A stretch of DNA of 32,870 bases from Bacillota bacterium (GCA_023412275.1 JAEYNY010000020.1:1-32870), one strand, 5' to 3'. Shown: positions 7,271 to 15,349, counted from the stretch's first letter. Notes: generated from the sequence alone by a model not told the origin. Made by a program: numbers and translations.

Positions 7271-8219
7271 ATTGGAGATTCAGAATGGATCTATGGTGTA
7301 TTTGCCTTGCATTGAGGATGAAATCACATGGGAGACTTCCAGAAAAGGTGTCCCGGGTAAGCTGGAATTTTCAGTGGTAAAAGATGAAATTATTAGCTTT
7401 CAGGAAGGCAACTTGGTGCAACTAAAGGTAGACAATAAAAAGGTTTTCGTTGGCCACATTTTTACTAAAAAACGTAGCAGCGATCAGCTTATAAAGGTTA
7501 CTGCATACGATCAGCTTCGGTATCTCAAAAATAAAGACACAAAGGTATTTGAAAACCTTACGGCAGGCCAGATAATCAAAAGATTAGCAGCTGATTTCAA
7601 ACTTATAACCGGAACAATTGAAGATACAGGTTATGTAATAAAAACCAGGGTCGAGGATAACAAGACATTGATGGATATGATTCAAAGTGCCCTTGATATC
7701 ACAATGCAGAATAGAAATAAGATGTACGTTCTGTTTGATGACTTTGGTGCTATTAGCTTAAAGAGTATTGAATCCTTGAAACTTGACGTTCTTATCGAAA
7801 AGAGTACTGCTGAGAATTTTGATTACACTTCGTCTATTGACTCAAATACTTACAACTTCATAAAACTGGCCTACGATAATGATAAAACAAAAAAACGTGA
7901 AATCTATGAGGCCATAGACAGTAATAATATTGCTGCGTGGGGACTTCTTCAGTATTACGAGAAGGTTAATCAAAATACTAACGCTAAAGCCAAAGCTGAC
8001 GGACTTCTAAAGCTATATAACAAAAAAACCCGAAACGTTTCTGTTTCCAATGCAATAGGATATATCAGAGTCAGAGGGGGATGCCTTATTCCGATCTGGT
8101 TGGAGCTTGGAGATGTAAAGGTCCAAAATTACATGCTTGTGGAAAACGTAAAACACACCTTTAAGAGTAACGAGCATTATATGGATATCACTTTGAGGGG
8201 GGGGGACTTTGTTGCCTAA
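7263..8219 (+). CDS. xkdQ: Tail hub protein (XkdQ/gpD-like)
   Basis: A 318-aa protein of the XkdQ family, homologous in fold to the gp27/gpD central hub that joins tube and spike. The start is a TTG at 7263 preceded by an AGGTGATT-like site and overlapping xkdP. The C-terminus ends LRGGDFVA, encoded across an uninterrupted run of nine G residues (8197-8205) that also abuts the start of the next gene. Loss of one G would fuse this frame with the next gene. Confidence 0.88.
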   Translation: MVELEIQNGSMVYLPCIEDEITWETSRKGVPGKLEFSVVKDEIISFQEGNLVQLKVDNKKVFVGHIFTKKRSSDQLIKVTAYDQLRYLKNKDTKVFENLTAGQIIKRLAADFKLITGTIEDTGYVIKTRVEDNKTLMDMIQSALDITMQNRNKMYVLFDDFGAISLKSIESLKLDVLIEKSTAENFDYTSSIDSNTYNFIKLAYDNDKTKKREIYEAIDSNNIAAWGLLQYYEKVNQNTNAKAKADGLLKLYNKKTRNVSVSNAIGYIRVRGGCLIPIWLELGDVKVQNYMLVENVKHTFKSNEHYMDITLRGGDFVA

Positions 8220-8529
8220 TATGGTTGAAATTATTAAGATGGCTGCAATAGATGCGGTGAATGATTCAAAACCCACAACCGTTGTTTTTGGAAGTGTACT
8301 AAGTACCGCTCCCCTTGCAATCAGCGTTGATCAAAAGCTGATTTTAAAGGAGGCTCATTTGATATTGACCAATAATGTAAAGGAACATGTGGTGGAAATT
8401 ACAGATGAGTTGGCAGGAAAAAGGAAATTTACAGTTCATAACGGATTGGCAGTCGATGACAGTGTGATAATGATTCAGCTTCAGGGCGGGCAAAAATACC
8501 TTGTTCTTGATAAGGCGGTGAAGGAATGA
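8209..8529 (+). CDS. xkdR: Baseplate protein, DUF2577 (XkdR family)
   Basis: A 106-aa small beta-rich protein matching DUF2577, always found between hub and DUF2634 genes in PBSX-like tails. It probably contributes to the hub or spike, but its exact role is unsettled. It starts at TTG 8209 (or TTG 8212, or ATG 8221), just after a G9 tract that may serve as ribosome site, and overlaps the hub stop. The stop overlaps the following ATG by 4 bases. Confidence 0.85.
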   Translation: MLPNMVEIIKMAAIDAVNDSKPTTVVFGSVLSTAPLAISVDQKLILKEAHLILTNNVKEHVVEITDELAGKRKFTVHNGLAVDDSVIMIQLQGGQKYLVLDKAVKE

Positions 8530-8927
8530 TTCCAACTTTAAATAATGATTTACAGCCTGATTTTGAAATCCGTCAGCAGCCGGGGAGAACCTATAAAATG
8601 AATCTTGAGGAAATGAGAATAGGAGGCTCAGTAGACGGGATTGAGGCGGTTAAACAGGCAATTTATAAAATTCTGAATACTCAGCAATTCCAATATTTGA
8701 TTTACAGCTGGGATTACGGAATTGAATTAACAGACCTTTTTGGTCAATCGTCTGCGTTTGTTTATTCAGAAATAGAAAACAGGATACGAGAGGCTTTACA
8801 GGAGGATGACAGAATTACAGATGTAGGAGAATTTTCTTTTGAGTCAAACAAACGTCAGGTTCTGGTCAGATTTACTGTATTTACTGGGGAAGGTAATGTT
8901 GACATTGAAAAGGTGGTGATGGTTTAA
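8526..8927 (+). CDS. xkdS: Baseplate wedge protein, DUF2634 (XkdS, gp25-like)
   Basis: 133 aa with the gpW/gp25-like region GGSVDGIEAVKQAIYKILNT followed by YLIYSWDYGIELTDLFG, typical of DUF2634. gp25-like subunits link the wedge to the first sheath ring and trigger contraction. ATGA overlap with xkdR and immediate abutment to xkdT show tight translational coupling. Confidence 0.92.
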   Translation: MIPTLNNDLQPDFEIRQQPGRTYKMNLEEMRIGGSVDGIEAVKQAIYKILNTQQFQYLIYSWDYGIELTDLFGQSSAFVYSEIENRIREALQEDDRITDVGEFSFESNKRQVLVRFTVFTGEGNVDIEKVVMV

Positions 8928-9983
8928 ATGTACGAAAATGTAACCTATGAGGTGCTTTTAAAAAGGATGTTAGACCGAGTTCCAGATACGATTGACAAAC
9001 GTGAAGGCTCGGTTATTTTTGATGCGTTGGCTCCGGCTGCTGCCGAACTGGCACAAATGTATATAGAAGCAGATGTAATATTAAATGAAACCTTTGCCGA
9101 TTCAGCGTCAAAGGATTTTTTAATTAAAAGGGCTGCAGAACGTGGAATAGTTCCGGCTGGAGCTACCAATGCGATTTTAAAAGGTGTGTTTAATATTAAT
9201 GTTCCGTTGGGCTCGAGGTTTTCTCTGGGAAACCTTAATTATGTCGTTACCGAAAAAATAAAAGACTGTGAATTCAAGCTAAAGTGCGAAACAGCCGGAG
9301 CAGAAGGAAACAGGTATTTCGGAATGTTGATTCCCGTAGACTATATTGAGGAACTGACAAAAGCGGAAATTACCGAGTTACTTATTTCGGGAGAGGATGA
9401 AGAGGATACCGAGGAACTAAGAGCCAGATACTTTGCAACATTGGATTCGCAGGCTTTTGGAGGCAATATGTCCGACTATAAGGAAAAGGTTAATCAACTT
9501 CAAGGAGTTGGAGGTATTAAGGTATATCCGGTTTGGAACGGCGGAGGAACGGTTAAACTTGTGGTTATCAGCTCCCAGTTTCAAAAGCCTTCAAGTGATT
9601 TAATTAACAGTCTTCAAACCCAGGTAGACCCTTTGAACAGCCAAGGCGAAGGTGTAGGATTTGCACCTATCGGGCATGTAGTCACAGTTGTAGGAGTTAT
9701 GGAACAAAAGGTCAACATAACACTAAACCTGACATACCGTGAGGGATGGAATTGGGGGGATGTAAAGGGTTATGTGGAAACGGCTATTGATAATTATTTT
9801 AATGAGTTAAGTAAAGGGTGGGCTGACAGCGATAATCTCATCGTCAGGATAAGCCAGATTGAAACCCGTCTGTTGGAACTTGAAGGGATTGTTGACATAT
9901 CGGGGACAAAAATCAATGGTATAGAGCAAAATCTGATGCTTGATAAAGATGCTATTCCGGTCAGGGGTGATGTTATTGGATAG
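8928..9983 (+). CDS. xkdT: Baseplate J/gp47 family wedge protein (XkdT)
   Basis: 351-aa Baseplate_J family protein. An N-terminal VPDTIDKREGSVIFDALAPA segment is diagnostic, and the middle contains SGEDEEDTEELRARYF. The C-terminus is the usual beta-sandwich region. It forms the wedge arms that connect the hub to fibres in contractile tails. It begins directly after xkdS and overlaps xkdU by 14 bases. Confidence 0.94.
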   Translation: MYENVTYEVLLKRMLDRVPDTIDKREGSVIFDALAPAAAELAQMYIEADVILNETFADSASKDFLIKRAAERGIVPAGATNAILKGVFNINVPLGSRFSLGNLNYVVTEKIKDCEFKLKCETAGAEGNRYFGMLIPVDYIEELTKAEITELLISGEDEEDTEELRARYFATLDSQAFGGNMSDYKEKVNQLQGVGGIKVYPVWNGGGTVKLVVISSQFQKPSSDLINSLQTQVDPLNSQGEGVGFAPIGHVVTVVGVMEQKVNITLNLTYREGWNWGDVKGYVETAIDNYFNELSKGWADSDNLIVRISQIETRLLELEGIVDISGTKINGIEQNLMLDKDAIPVRGDVIG

Positions 9984-10521
9984 GGAAATTGATATTTTGA
10001 ACTATCTGCCAGAGTTTTTACAGGATTTCAGGGAATTCCAAGAGCTTGCTGCTTCTGAAAATCCTGAAATCCGTGCCCTTTGGGGCAGTCTTGAGAATGT
10101 AATGAAGGAGCAGTTTATAAACGATTCCACCGAGAATGGGGTAAAGCGTTGGGAAGCAATCCTGAAAATAAATCCAAAAGGCTCCGACAGTCTTGATGTG
10201 AGGAAATTCAGGATTCTCACAAGACTTAACGAAAAGCTGCCCTATACCTACAAAAAGCTTGCACAGCAGTTGGAAACGTTATGTGGTGAGTCGGGCTACT
10301 CTCTCGAATTAAGAAATTATGAATACAAACTTATTGTAAGAGTGGCATTGACTGCTAAGTCTATGCTTGCCGAGGTTGAAAAGCTGCTTGCAAGAATTGT
10401 GCCGGTGAATATGTACGTTGATTTAAGCTTGCTTTACAACCAAAATTTGGCTTTTGAAAGCTATACAAACGCCCAATTGAGAGTATACACACATGAACAA
10501 TTAAGAAGCGAGGTGTTTTAA
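9970..10521 (+). CDS. xkdU: Baseplate protein YmfQ/DUF2313 (XkdU, gpI-like)
   Basis: 183 aa starting MLLDREIDILNYLPEFLQ, the YmfQ (DUF2313) N-terminus. The protein has the family's LRKFRILTRLNEKLPYTYKKL-like core and joins the fibre to the baseplate wedge. A longer in-frame start at 9940 is not supported by a ribosome site. It overlaps the end of xkdT and ends two bases before the fibre ATG. Confidence 0.9.
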   Translation: MLLDREIDILNYLPEFLQDFREFQELAASENPEIRALWGSLENVMKEQFINDSTENGVKRWEAILKINPKGSDSLDVRKFRILTRLNEKLPYTYKKLAQQLETLCGESGYSLELRNYEYKLIVRVALTAKSMLAEVEKLLARIVPVNMYVDLSLLYNQNLAFESYTNAQLRVYTHEQLRSEVF

Positions 10522-10523
10522 TT

Positions 10524-11513
10524 ATGGCAGTAAATACGGCTAACTATAATTTAAAAAAGCCATACCAGGAGGATTTCTATAACATAGAGGATCACAACGG
10601 GAATATGGATATTATTGATACACAGATTAAAAAGATTGAGACGGAGCTGGAGGGGCATGTGGGGGATACGCGGAGCCATGTCCCACATTTGGGTACCACA
10701 GTTAATAATGGTAATACATATACAATTGAATGCGGGAGAACTATTTCCGACGGTTCAAAATTCAGTGTTAAATTTAATACTCTTGCCACAGGGCCAGCCA
10801 CTTTGAGTATTTCTTCAGATGGAACGGCAAGAAGCTTAAAAAAACCTAGTGGTGAAGATTTTAAACCAAAAGCAGGTATTTACTCTTTTATACGAGACGG
10901 AGAAAATTTTCAGTTATTGGGTGAAGGGGGGGAGTATGGAACAGCAAAGGCAGCACAAGTTTTACAGGGTTATACCGTAGGGACTGAAAATGGAATAGAG
11001 AATGGAACTGCACTTGAAACTTTTATTCGTCCTTCAACATCCGATACAGATATTGGAATATCTAATAATATATTTTTTAACCCAAGTATTTATGACGGTG
11101 TAACTCAATTTATGCCATCATGGACTTTTTCCATAAGTCAGTCAAATAGAGTTTGGATAAGTCCTGAATTCAGGTGTAATGCGACTATATTCTTTTCTAC
11201 ATTATCATTTAGAGCAACCAGAACAGGAACAAACTTATATCAGAGAAATTTTAAGGCTGAACTTCTTGATCCAACCACAGGAAATGCTGTAAATGCATGG
11301 ACTGGTTTATGTTTTGCCTCAGGAGAAACGTCAGCATTAATAAATGGTGGTTGTTATATTCAAAATGTATTATTACAAAAAGGAAACTATAAGCTTAGAG
11401 TTACCCATGATGGGGATTCTTATTTAGGAACAATCACAAGTTTTGGAATTGGTTCATCAGATAATACAAGATTTAGAATAGTTGCTGATAAACCATTATT
11501 TGTTAATGTGTAA
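10524..11513 (+). CDS. Tail fibre / receptor-binding protein
   Basis: 329 aa. The N-terminal segment NYNLKKPYQEDFYNIEDHNG (residues 7-26) is the conserved attachment part of clostridial phage and tailocin fibres and precedes a short coiled region. Residues about 55-135 form a repeat-poor beta region. The last 170 residues are aromatic and beta-rich, have no family I recognise and are the likely receptor-binding head. The DNA of this last part is visibly more A/T-rich than the first half, consistent with exchange of the binding domain. A G7 tract (10926-10932) lies at the joint between the two parts. Confidence 0.8.
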   Translation: MAVNTANYNLKKPYQEDFYNIEDHNGNMDIIDTQIKKIETELEGHVGDTRSHVPHLGTTVNNGNTYTIECGRTISDGSKFSVKFNTLATGPATLSISSDGTARSLKKPSGEDFKPKAGIYSFIRDGENFQLLGEGGEYGTAKAAQVLQGYTVGTENGIENGTALETFIRPSTSDTDIGISNNIFFNPSIYDGVTQFMPSWTFSISQSNRVWISPEFRCNATIFFSTLSFRATRTGTNLYQRNFKAELLDPTTGNAVNAWTGLCFASGETSALINGGCYIQNVLLQKGNYKLRVTHDGDSYLGTITSFGIGSSDNTRFRIVADKPLFVNV

Positions 11514-11535
11514 ATGATTGGGGGTAGATAGATAA

Positions 11536-11889
11536 ATGTATTACGTAGAATATGAGCAAGATACAGGTCTAGTTTTGGAAATTCACAGAAAAGAACCTTC
11601 TGTAATTAGAGAAAATTGCCTAGTAGTACGAAGTGATGGTTTACAACTCGGTATGGAATCATCTTATGATATTATAATTGAGCGTATTTTAGATGATGGC
11701 AAGTTGGTTGTAAATTGTACGCTAAAGCCGGATATTAATAATTATCATTATGCAGAAAGGCTGGGCAAACTTGAGGGCGAGAAACAGGAGTTGAAAGAAC
11801 GTCTTAGCAGTACGGAAAAAGAAAATTTGGATATAAAATTGGCACTTGCTGAATTGGCAGATATTATTGCAGGAGGTGTGTACCAATGA
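11536..11889 (+). CDS. Fibre-associated protein of unknown function (possible fibre chaperone)
   Basis: 117 aa. The N-terminal 70 residues look like short beta strands (MYYVEYEQDTGLVLEI). Residues about 75-105 form a charged coiled coil (LGKLEGEKQELKERLSSTEK). Position just after the fibre and before the XkdX-like peptide matches genes thought to assist fibre folding, but no catalytic motif is seen and the role is a guess. A GGGGGTAG ribosome-like site precedes the ATG. Confidence 0.55.
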   Translation: MYYVEYEQDTGLVLEIHRKEPSVIRENCLVVRSDGLQLGMESSYDIIIERILDDGKLVVNCTLKPDINNYHYAERLGKLEGEKQELKERLSSTEKENLDIKLALAELADIIAGGVYQ

Positions 11890-12005
11890 CTAAGATTTAT
11901 TATGATTTGATTAAGGCAGGACTAAAGACTATTAATGACGTTCCGACACGATGGAATGATGCTGTTCAATCGTTATTGAATGCGGATGTAGTTTGTGCAG
12001 CATAG
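11886..12005 (+). CDS. xkdX: XkdX/CD1375-family small tail peptide
   Basis: 39 aa (MTKIYYDLIKAGLKTINDVP..., then a helical tail). It overlaps the preceding gene by four bases (ATGA), and its size and position match XkdX/CD1375 peptides found between fibre and lysis genes. Its role in the particle is not known. It is the last gene before an intrinsic terminator. Confidence 0.75.
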   Translation: MTKIYYDLIKAGLKTINDVPTRWNDAVQSLLNADVVCAA

Positions 12006-12022
12006 GATAATATTGTGAACTA

Positions 12023-12055
12023 AAAGGATTACCCACAGCCGGGTAATCCTTTTTT
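12023..12055 (+). terminator. Intrinsic terminator between tail and lysis modules
   Basis: AGGATTACCC (12025-12034) pairs with GGGTAATCCT (12041-12050) over a 6-base loop and is followed by six T residues. No promoter follows before the XhlA gene 34 bases away, so lysis genes depend on read-through. Confidence 0.9.
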
Positions 12056-12088
12056 GGCTTTATGCCATGTAGAAAGGGAGGTTTGTCA

Positions 12089-12343
12089 ATGACAGGAGAG
12101 TGTGGCTATCGTTGTATAAATGAGGAAAGAATCAGAACGCTGGAGCAAAACCACACCGAGACAAAAGTGTACGTTAAGGAAATAAAAGAGGATTTGACGG
12201 AAATAAAAACAGACATCAAAAAGAGGAACGAAGCAGAAACCAAAACATGGTCTCCAATTGTACTGGAGCTTATCAAAGCACTCACTACCGCAATAACGGT
12301 AATTGGGGCCATAGTAGGGGCTTTGAGATTTTCAGGAAAGTGA
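12089..12343 (+). CDS. xhlA: XhlA-like haemolysin/holin partner
   Basis: 84 aa with an N-terminal coiled coil (about residues 10-50) and one C-terminal membrane helix near residues 60-80 (ALTTAITVIGAIVGALRFSG). This is the XhlA family layout: it acts at the inner membrane with a holin to release endolysin. The ATG at 12089 follows AAAGGGAGG by 7 bases. It is the first gene of the lysis module. Confidence 0.82.
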   Translation: MTGECGYRCINEERIRTLEQNHTETKVYVKEIKEDLTEIKTDIKKRNEAETKTWSPIVLELIKALTTAITVIGAIVGALRFSGK

Positions 12344-12354
12344 GATGAGATAAC

Positions 12355-13053
12355 ATGCCTTGTGTAAAGTTTAAATATCAGGACGAATCTTGTGTGTACC
12401 CAAAGCTTATAAACGCTGTAAATATATTGTGTATAGCAAAAGGTCGGGACTGCCTCTGTACTTCCGGCTACAGGAGTGTTGAAAAACAGAAGGCAATAGC
12501 AAAAGAGGTCTTGGCAGGCAATCCCGGCAGCCGGCAGAGAGAAGATGGCGCTGTATATAGTAAAAACGGAGAGTGCCTTGCTGCTGCGTACGGAAGAAGT
12601 AATCATTCCTACTGTATTGCAATGGATATAGGTGACAATTGGTTTAAATTGCTTGAGAACGAGGAGCTGAAAAGGTACGGACTTGTTAAGCCAATGAGCT
12701 ATGAACCGTGGCATGTTCAGCTTCTGGAACACACCGGGTTAAGTCTATCACAAAAGGAAGTAATAAGAGACAGTGTTTTAAAGGGAGTGAAAAAAGACAT
12801 GACTGTAAAAGAGTTTCAAGCAGTGACGGGACTTACGGTAGACGGGATTGCAGGACCCAAAACAAAAGGGAAAGCACAAGATCTGATTAAAATATGTCAA
12901 AAGATACTGGGTAATGACTTTGAAACAGCCGAGGAAACTGTTCGGGTTACTCAGAAAAATCCTGAAATATGGCTGGAGAAGCTTAAAACAGAACAATATT
13001 TCCCGGATTTTGTGATGAATATAGTTGAGAGAATGAAAGGAGAACGAGTATGA
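12355..13053 (+). CDS. M15-family peptidoglycan endopeptidase (endolysin)
   Basis: 232 aa. The zinc ligands of the M15/VanY fold are visible: H84 and D91 in SNHSYCIAMDIG, and H120 in YEPWHVQLL. SGYRS at 37-41 is the usual substrate-side motif. A C-terminal PG_binding_1-like segment (about 148-175) has VKEFQAVTGLTVDGIAGPKT. It cleaves a peptide bond in the cell wall stem peptide for host lysis and particle release. There is no signal peptide, so it needs the holin. The stop overlaps the next ATG. Confidence 0.88.
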   Translation: MPCVKFKYQDESCVYPKLINAVNILCIAKGRDCLCTSGYRSVEKQKAIAKEVLAGNPGSRQREDGAVYSKNGECLAAAYGRSNHSYCIAMDIGDNWFKLLENEELKRYGLVKPMSYEPWHVQLLEHTGLSLSQKEVIRDSVLKGVKKDMTVKEFQAVTGLTVDGIAGPKTKGKAQDLIKICQKILGNDFETAEETVRVTQKNPEIWLEKLKTEQYFPDFVMNIVERMKGERV

Positions 13054-13220
13054 AAGAGAAAATAGCAAAGCTAATTGATGTAAAAACAATAGTTACCTTT
13101 ATTTTGGTAGGGGCATTAGTCCGGTTCATTATTACAGGAAAGTTGGAGGCCAAGGAGATAGTACCTTTGACTACAATGGCGGTTTCGTTTTTCTTTGCGG
13201 TAAAGCTTAATAAATCATAA
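13050..13220 (+). CDS. Small holin-like membrane protein
   Basis: 56 aa with two hydrophobic segments (VKTIVTFILVGALVRFIIT and LTTMAVSFFFAVKL). It is coupled to the endolysin by an ATGA overlap. Size, topology and position after the lysin indicate a holin or holin regulator; the family is unassigned. Confidence 0.65.
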   Translation: MKEKIAKLIDVKTIVTFILVGALVRFIITGKLEAKEIVPLTTMAVSFFFAVKLNKS

Positions 13221-13266
13221 CAGAGTTTACCATAATTGTATTTAAAAATAAACAATGGAAAAGGGG

Positions 13267-13295
13267 TTGAATGAAATTAAGAACAGTATTATACT
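13267..13295 (+). promoter_or_regulatory. Promoter of the SOS-boxed 85-aa gene
   Basis: TTGAAT (13267-13272) is followed after 17 bases by TATACT (13290-13295). The predicted start site falls inside the adjacent LexA box. Confidence 0.6.
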
Positions 13296-13299
13296 ATAT

Positions 13300-13321
13300 A
13301 AATAGAACATATGTTCTATTT
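13300..13321 (+). promoter_or_regulatory. LexA (SOS) box
   Basis: A perfect 22-base palindrome whose core is GAACATATGTTC (13305-13316), the Firmicute LexA/DinR half-sites GAAC-N4-GTTC. It starts 5 bases after the -10 element, a normal repressor position. No other copy was seen in the window. Confidence 0.8.
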
Positions 13322-13370
13322 ATGACAAGGAATAAGTGCGAGTACTAATTAAATTGGAGGTAAAAGGCTG

Positions 13371-13628
13371 ATGGGAAACCAAAGCAGGGGTAAATTAATT
13401 GATAGTATTATAGAAGGCAGAATCACTTCCGTATGCGATAGAGAATGTCTTAATATAAATTATATGGAACTTCAGAATCAATTAATTGAAACCAGAAAGC
13501 GGATAGCCGGTGATTTACGTGACGATAAGCTAAGACTTCTGGAAATATACGATAAATTGAACAACGATATATCCGAATTAGTATTCAAAGCTTTATACAT
13601 AGAAGGGTACAAGGATGGTAAGAGCTAG
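13371..13628 (+). CDS. LexA-boxed 85-aa protein of unknown function
   Basis: 85 aa, mostly helical and charged, with ELQNQLIETRKRIAGDLRDD and a C-terminal ALYIEGYKDGKS resembling the ending of DUF6809-type clostridial proteins (weak). A TTGGAGG ribosome site precedes it. A promoter plus a perfect LexA box lie just upstream, so DNA damage should induce it. It sits at the right edge of the tailocin, whose repressor lacks a self-cleavage domain. One possibility is that this protein relieves repression after damage, but nothing in the sequence proves it. Confidence 0.6.
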   Translation: MGNQSRGKLIDSIIEGRITSVCDRECLNINYMELQNQLIETRKRIAGDLRDDKLRLLEIYDKLNNDISELVFKALYIEGYKDGKS

Positions 13629-13636
13629 CATTAGCT

Positions 13637-15235
13637 TTATACCATTGTAATAGCGAATATATGCATATTGGGAAGGTAGGGAAGGGAAATACCTCTTACT
13701 CTACCTGGTTTGTTCAGTTTATAGGTTTTTGCAAATATTTTTACTTTGGAATTATGAACCTGTATTTTACCGTCAAGCCGTTCGCAGGCCCTACCCTCCC
13801 ATGCGAGAGATTCACCATACAGTGGGTCAAAAATCAACTCTGTAAAGCCTATAATAACTTCTTCGGTACTACCATCTATAAACCTGAAGGTTATGCATTC
13901 CTTAAAACTTCCAAAGTCTGCCGTTCCAAGCAACATTATATTGCTGCAATCAGTGGGAGGAAACTCCAATTCTTGACCTGAACATAAAACGTTATCAAAT
14001 TGACTTTCAAGAACCTTTGGAAACTTAAACTTCATGCTATCCACTTCCCATATTTCATCAGAAGGGATATCATCAGAAACAAAGAACATTCCTGCACCAT
14101 TCAGATTTGATTTGCCGGTTTCGTCCAATAAAGCTCCAAAACCCTTATTATTGAAATAATTTGATAAATCTAAATAAGAATAGCCATTAAAATTCATGTT
14201 TTCAGTTATTTTAGATTCGCTTTCAATATTTTTTAAGACCTTGCTATGAATGTGTGATGTACCGTTTGCAGCCTTAATCAGAAGATTTAGAGTCTCTTTT
14301 TCAGTCTCAGAGATTTCCCTGACATGAGGTGGGATTTTTGATTTAATAATTTCCTCATTCTTAGTCAGAATAGCCTTTGTTAAAATTCCTCTCAATACAT
14401 CCCATTTATAGCTTACCTGTTTAAGCTTTTCAGAAATGGGGAGTAATTCGGGGACATCGTACTTTGATGCTGTATGCTCAAGAAATCTTGCATATTGCTG
14501 CCTTCCTCGATTCACAGATTGGAGATTAACGTAATAAGGCATGTCAATAACTCTCTTGATTGATTCTGTTTCTTTATCTATACAAAATCCGTTTTCAACA
14601 CTAGTTGCAAAATATTCCATACTGCTGAAAATACTTTTTCCACCGCTTTCACCCTTAAGCTTTTTTGAAAAGGCCAATATAAGCTCTTTCCAATCGTATT
14701 CCAATACCTCATTATTTGTTATTTCAAAAGTAAACAATACTCCAAGATACCCGCTTATAAAATCATTAAAACTAAGTATGGCATCTTTTTGTAAAAAGTA
14801 GGGATCTGTGCAGTAAAAAACTTCTTTTTCAGTATCAACACCCGTTATAAGAAACCAATGTTTTCCATGTTGGTTTTTATTGGGGTCCCACGAATAATAA
14901 AATGTGTCCATAAAGATTCCGGAAGGATTACCGTTCATAATATGGTTGATTATAATTTTGAGTACATCTTGAGGATTATTATTATCATGAAATGAGATTT
15001 TAATACCGTGATAGAGGTGATAAAGATCATATACTTTACCTCTGTCATCTCTTATAGAATTACCTGTACCATTTATTTTATAATTATCAATATCAAACCC
15101 AAATCCCCATGCCTGAGAATACATTAAAATATAATTTCGATGGTAAAAATTTGATACCGAAATCATACATTCTTCGAAACAATTTGCAAAGTCGCTGTGA
15201 AATGGTTCGATATCAAGCCGTTTGAAAATATTCAT
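13637..15235 (-). CDS. BtrH N-terminal-like cysteine acyltransferase/peptidase-fold protein
   Basis: 532 aa, no signal peptide. Residues about 10-170 resemble the butirosin BtrH N-terminal (papain-like) domain: C19 in FANCFEECM, H123 and H126 in NQHGKHWFLITGVD, and D144 in YCTDPYF, giving a possible Cys-His-Asp triad. The rest is unassigned; a helical part (about 230-330) is followed by a beta-rich C-terminal domain. The ATG at 15235 has GGGG six bases upstream; a GTG at 15247 is less likely. BtrH itself transfers an acyl group from a carrier protein to an aminoglycoside, but no carrier or NRPS gene lies nearby. It is convergent with the tailocin edge gene (8 bases apart). A second protein of this kind is at 24740. 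Confidence 0.55.
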   Translation of the reverse strand: MNIFKRLDIEPFHSDFANCFEECMISVSNFYHRNYILMYSQAWGFGFDIDNYKINGTGNSIRDDRGKVYDLYHLYHGIKISFHDNNNPQDVLKIIINHIMNGNPSGIFMDTFYYSWDPNKNQHGKHWFLITGVDTEKEVFYCTDPYFLQKDAILSFNDFISGYLGVLFTFEITNNEVLEYDWKELILAFSKKLKGESGGKSIFSSMEYFATSVENGFCIDKETESIKRVIDMPYYVNLQSVNRGRQQYARFLEHTASKYDVPELLPISEKLKQVSYKWDVLRGILTKAILTKNEEIIKSKIPPHVREISETEKETLNLLIKAANGTSHIHSKVLKNIESESKITENMNFNGYSYLDLSNYFNNKGFGALLDETGKSNLNGAGMFFVSDDIPSDEIWEVDSMKFKFPKVLESQFDNVLCSGQELEFPPTDCSNIMLLGTADFGSFKECITFRFIDGSTEEVIIGFTELIFDPLYGESLAWEGRACERLDGKIQVHNSKVKIFAKTYKLNKPGRVRGISLPYLPNMHIFAITMV

Positions 15236-15349
15236 GTTAGACCCCACTTACAATCAGTACTACTATTACCAGTTTTAGCAGTCAAAGTATTTAATGTTAT
15301 TTTATAGAAATATTTCCACAAATACAAGTTTAAACGTTAAAGAAATAAA

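Noticed and set aside
12106..12732. 208-aa minus-strand frame opposite XhlA and the endolysin
   Set aside because: Its sequence is the reverse shadow of two well-supported coding genes, with no ribosome site or recognisable domain.
230..13220. Extracellular contractile injection system (PVC/Afp type)
   Set aside because: No AAA+ ATPase, toxin or eCIS-type core genes; all structural genes match PBSX-type phage tails.
230..13628. Complete inducible prophage
   Set aside because: No integrase, terminase, portal, capsid or replication genes are present between the edges of the cluster.
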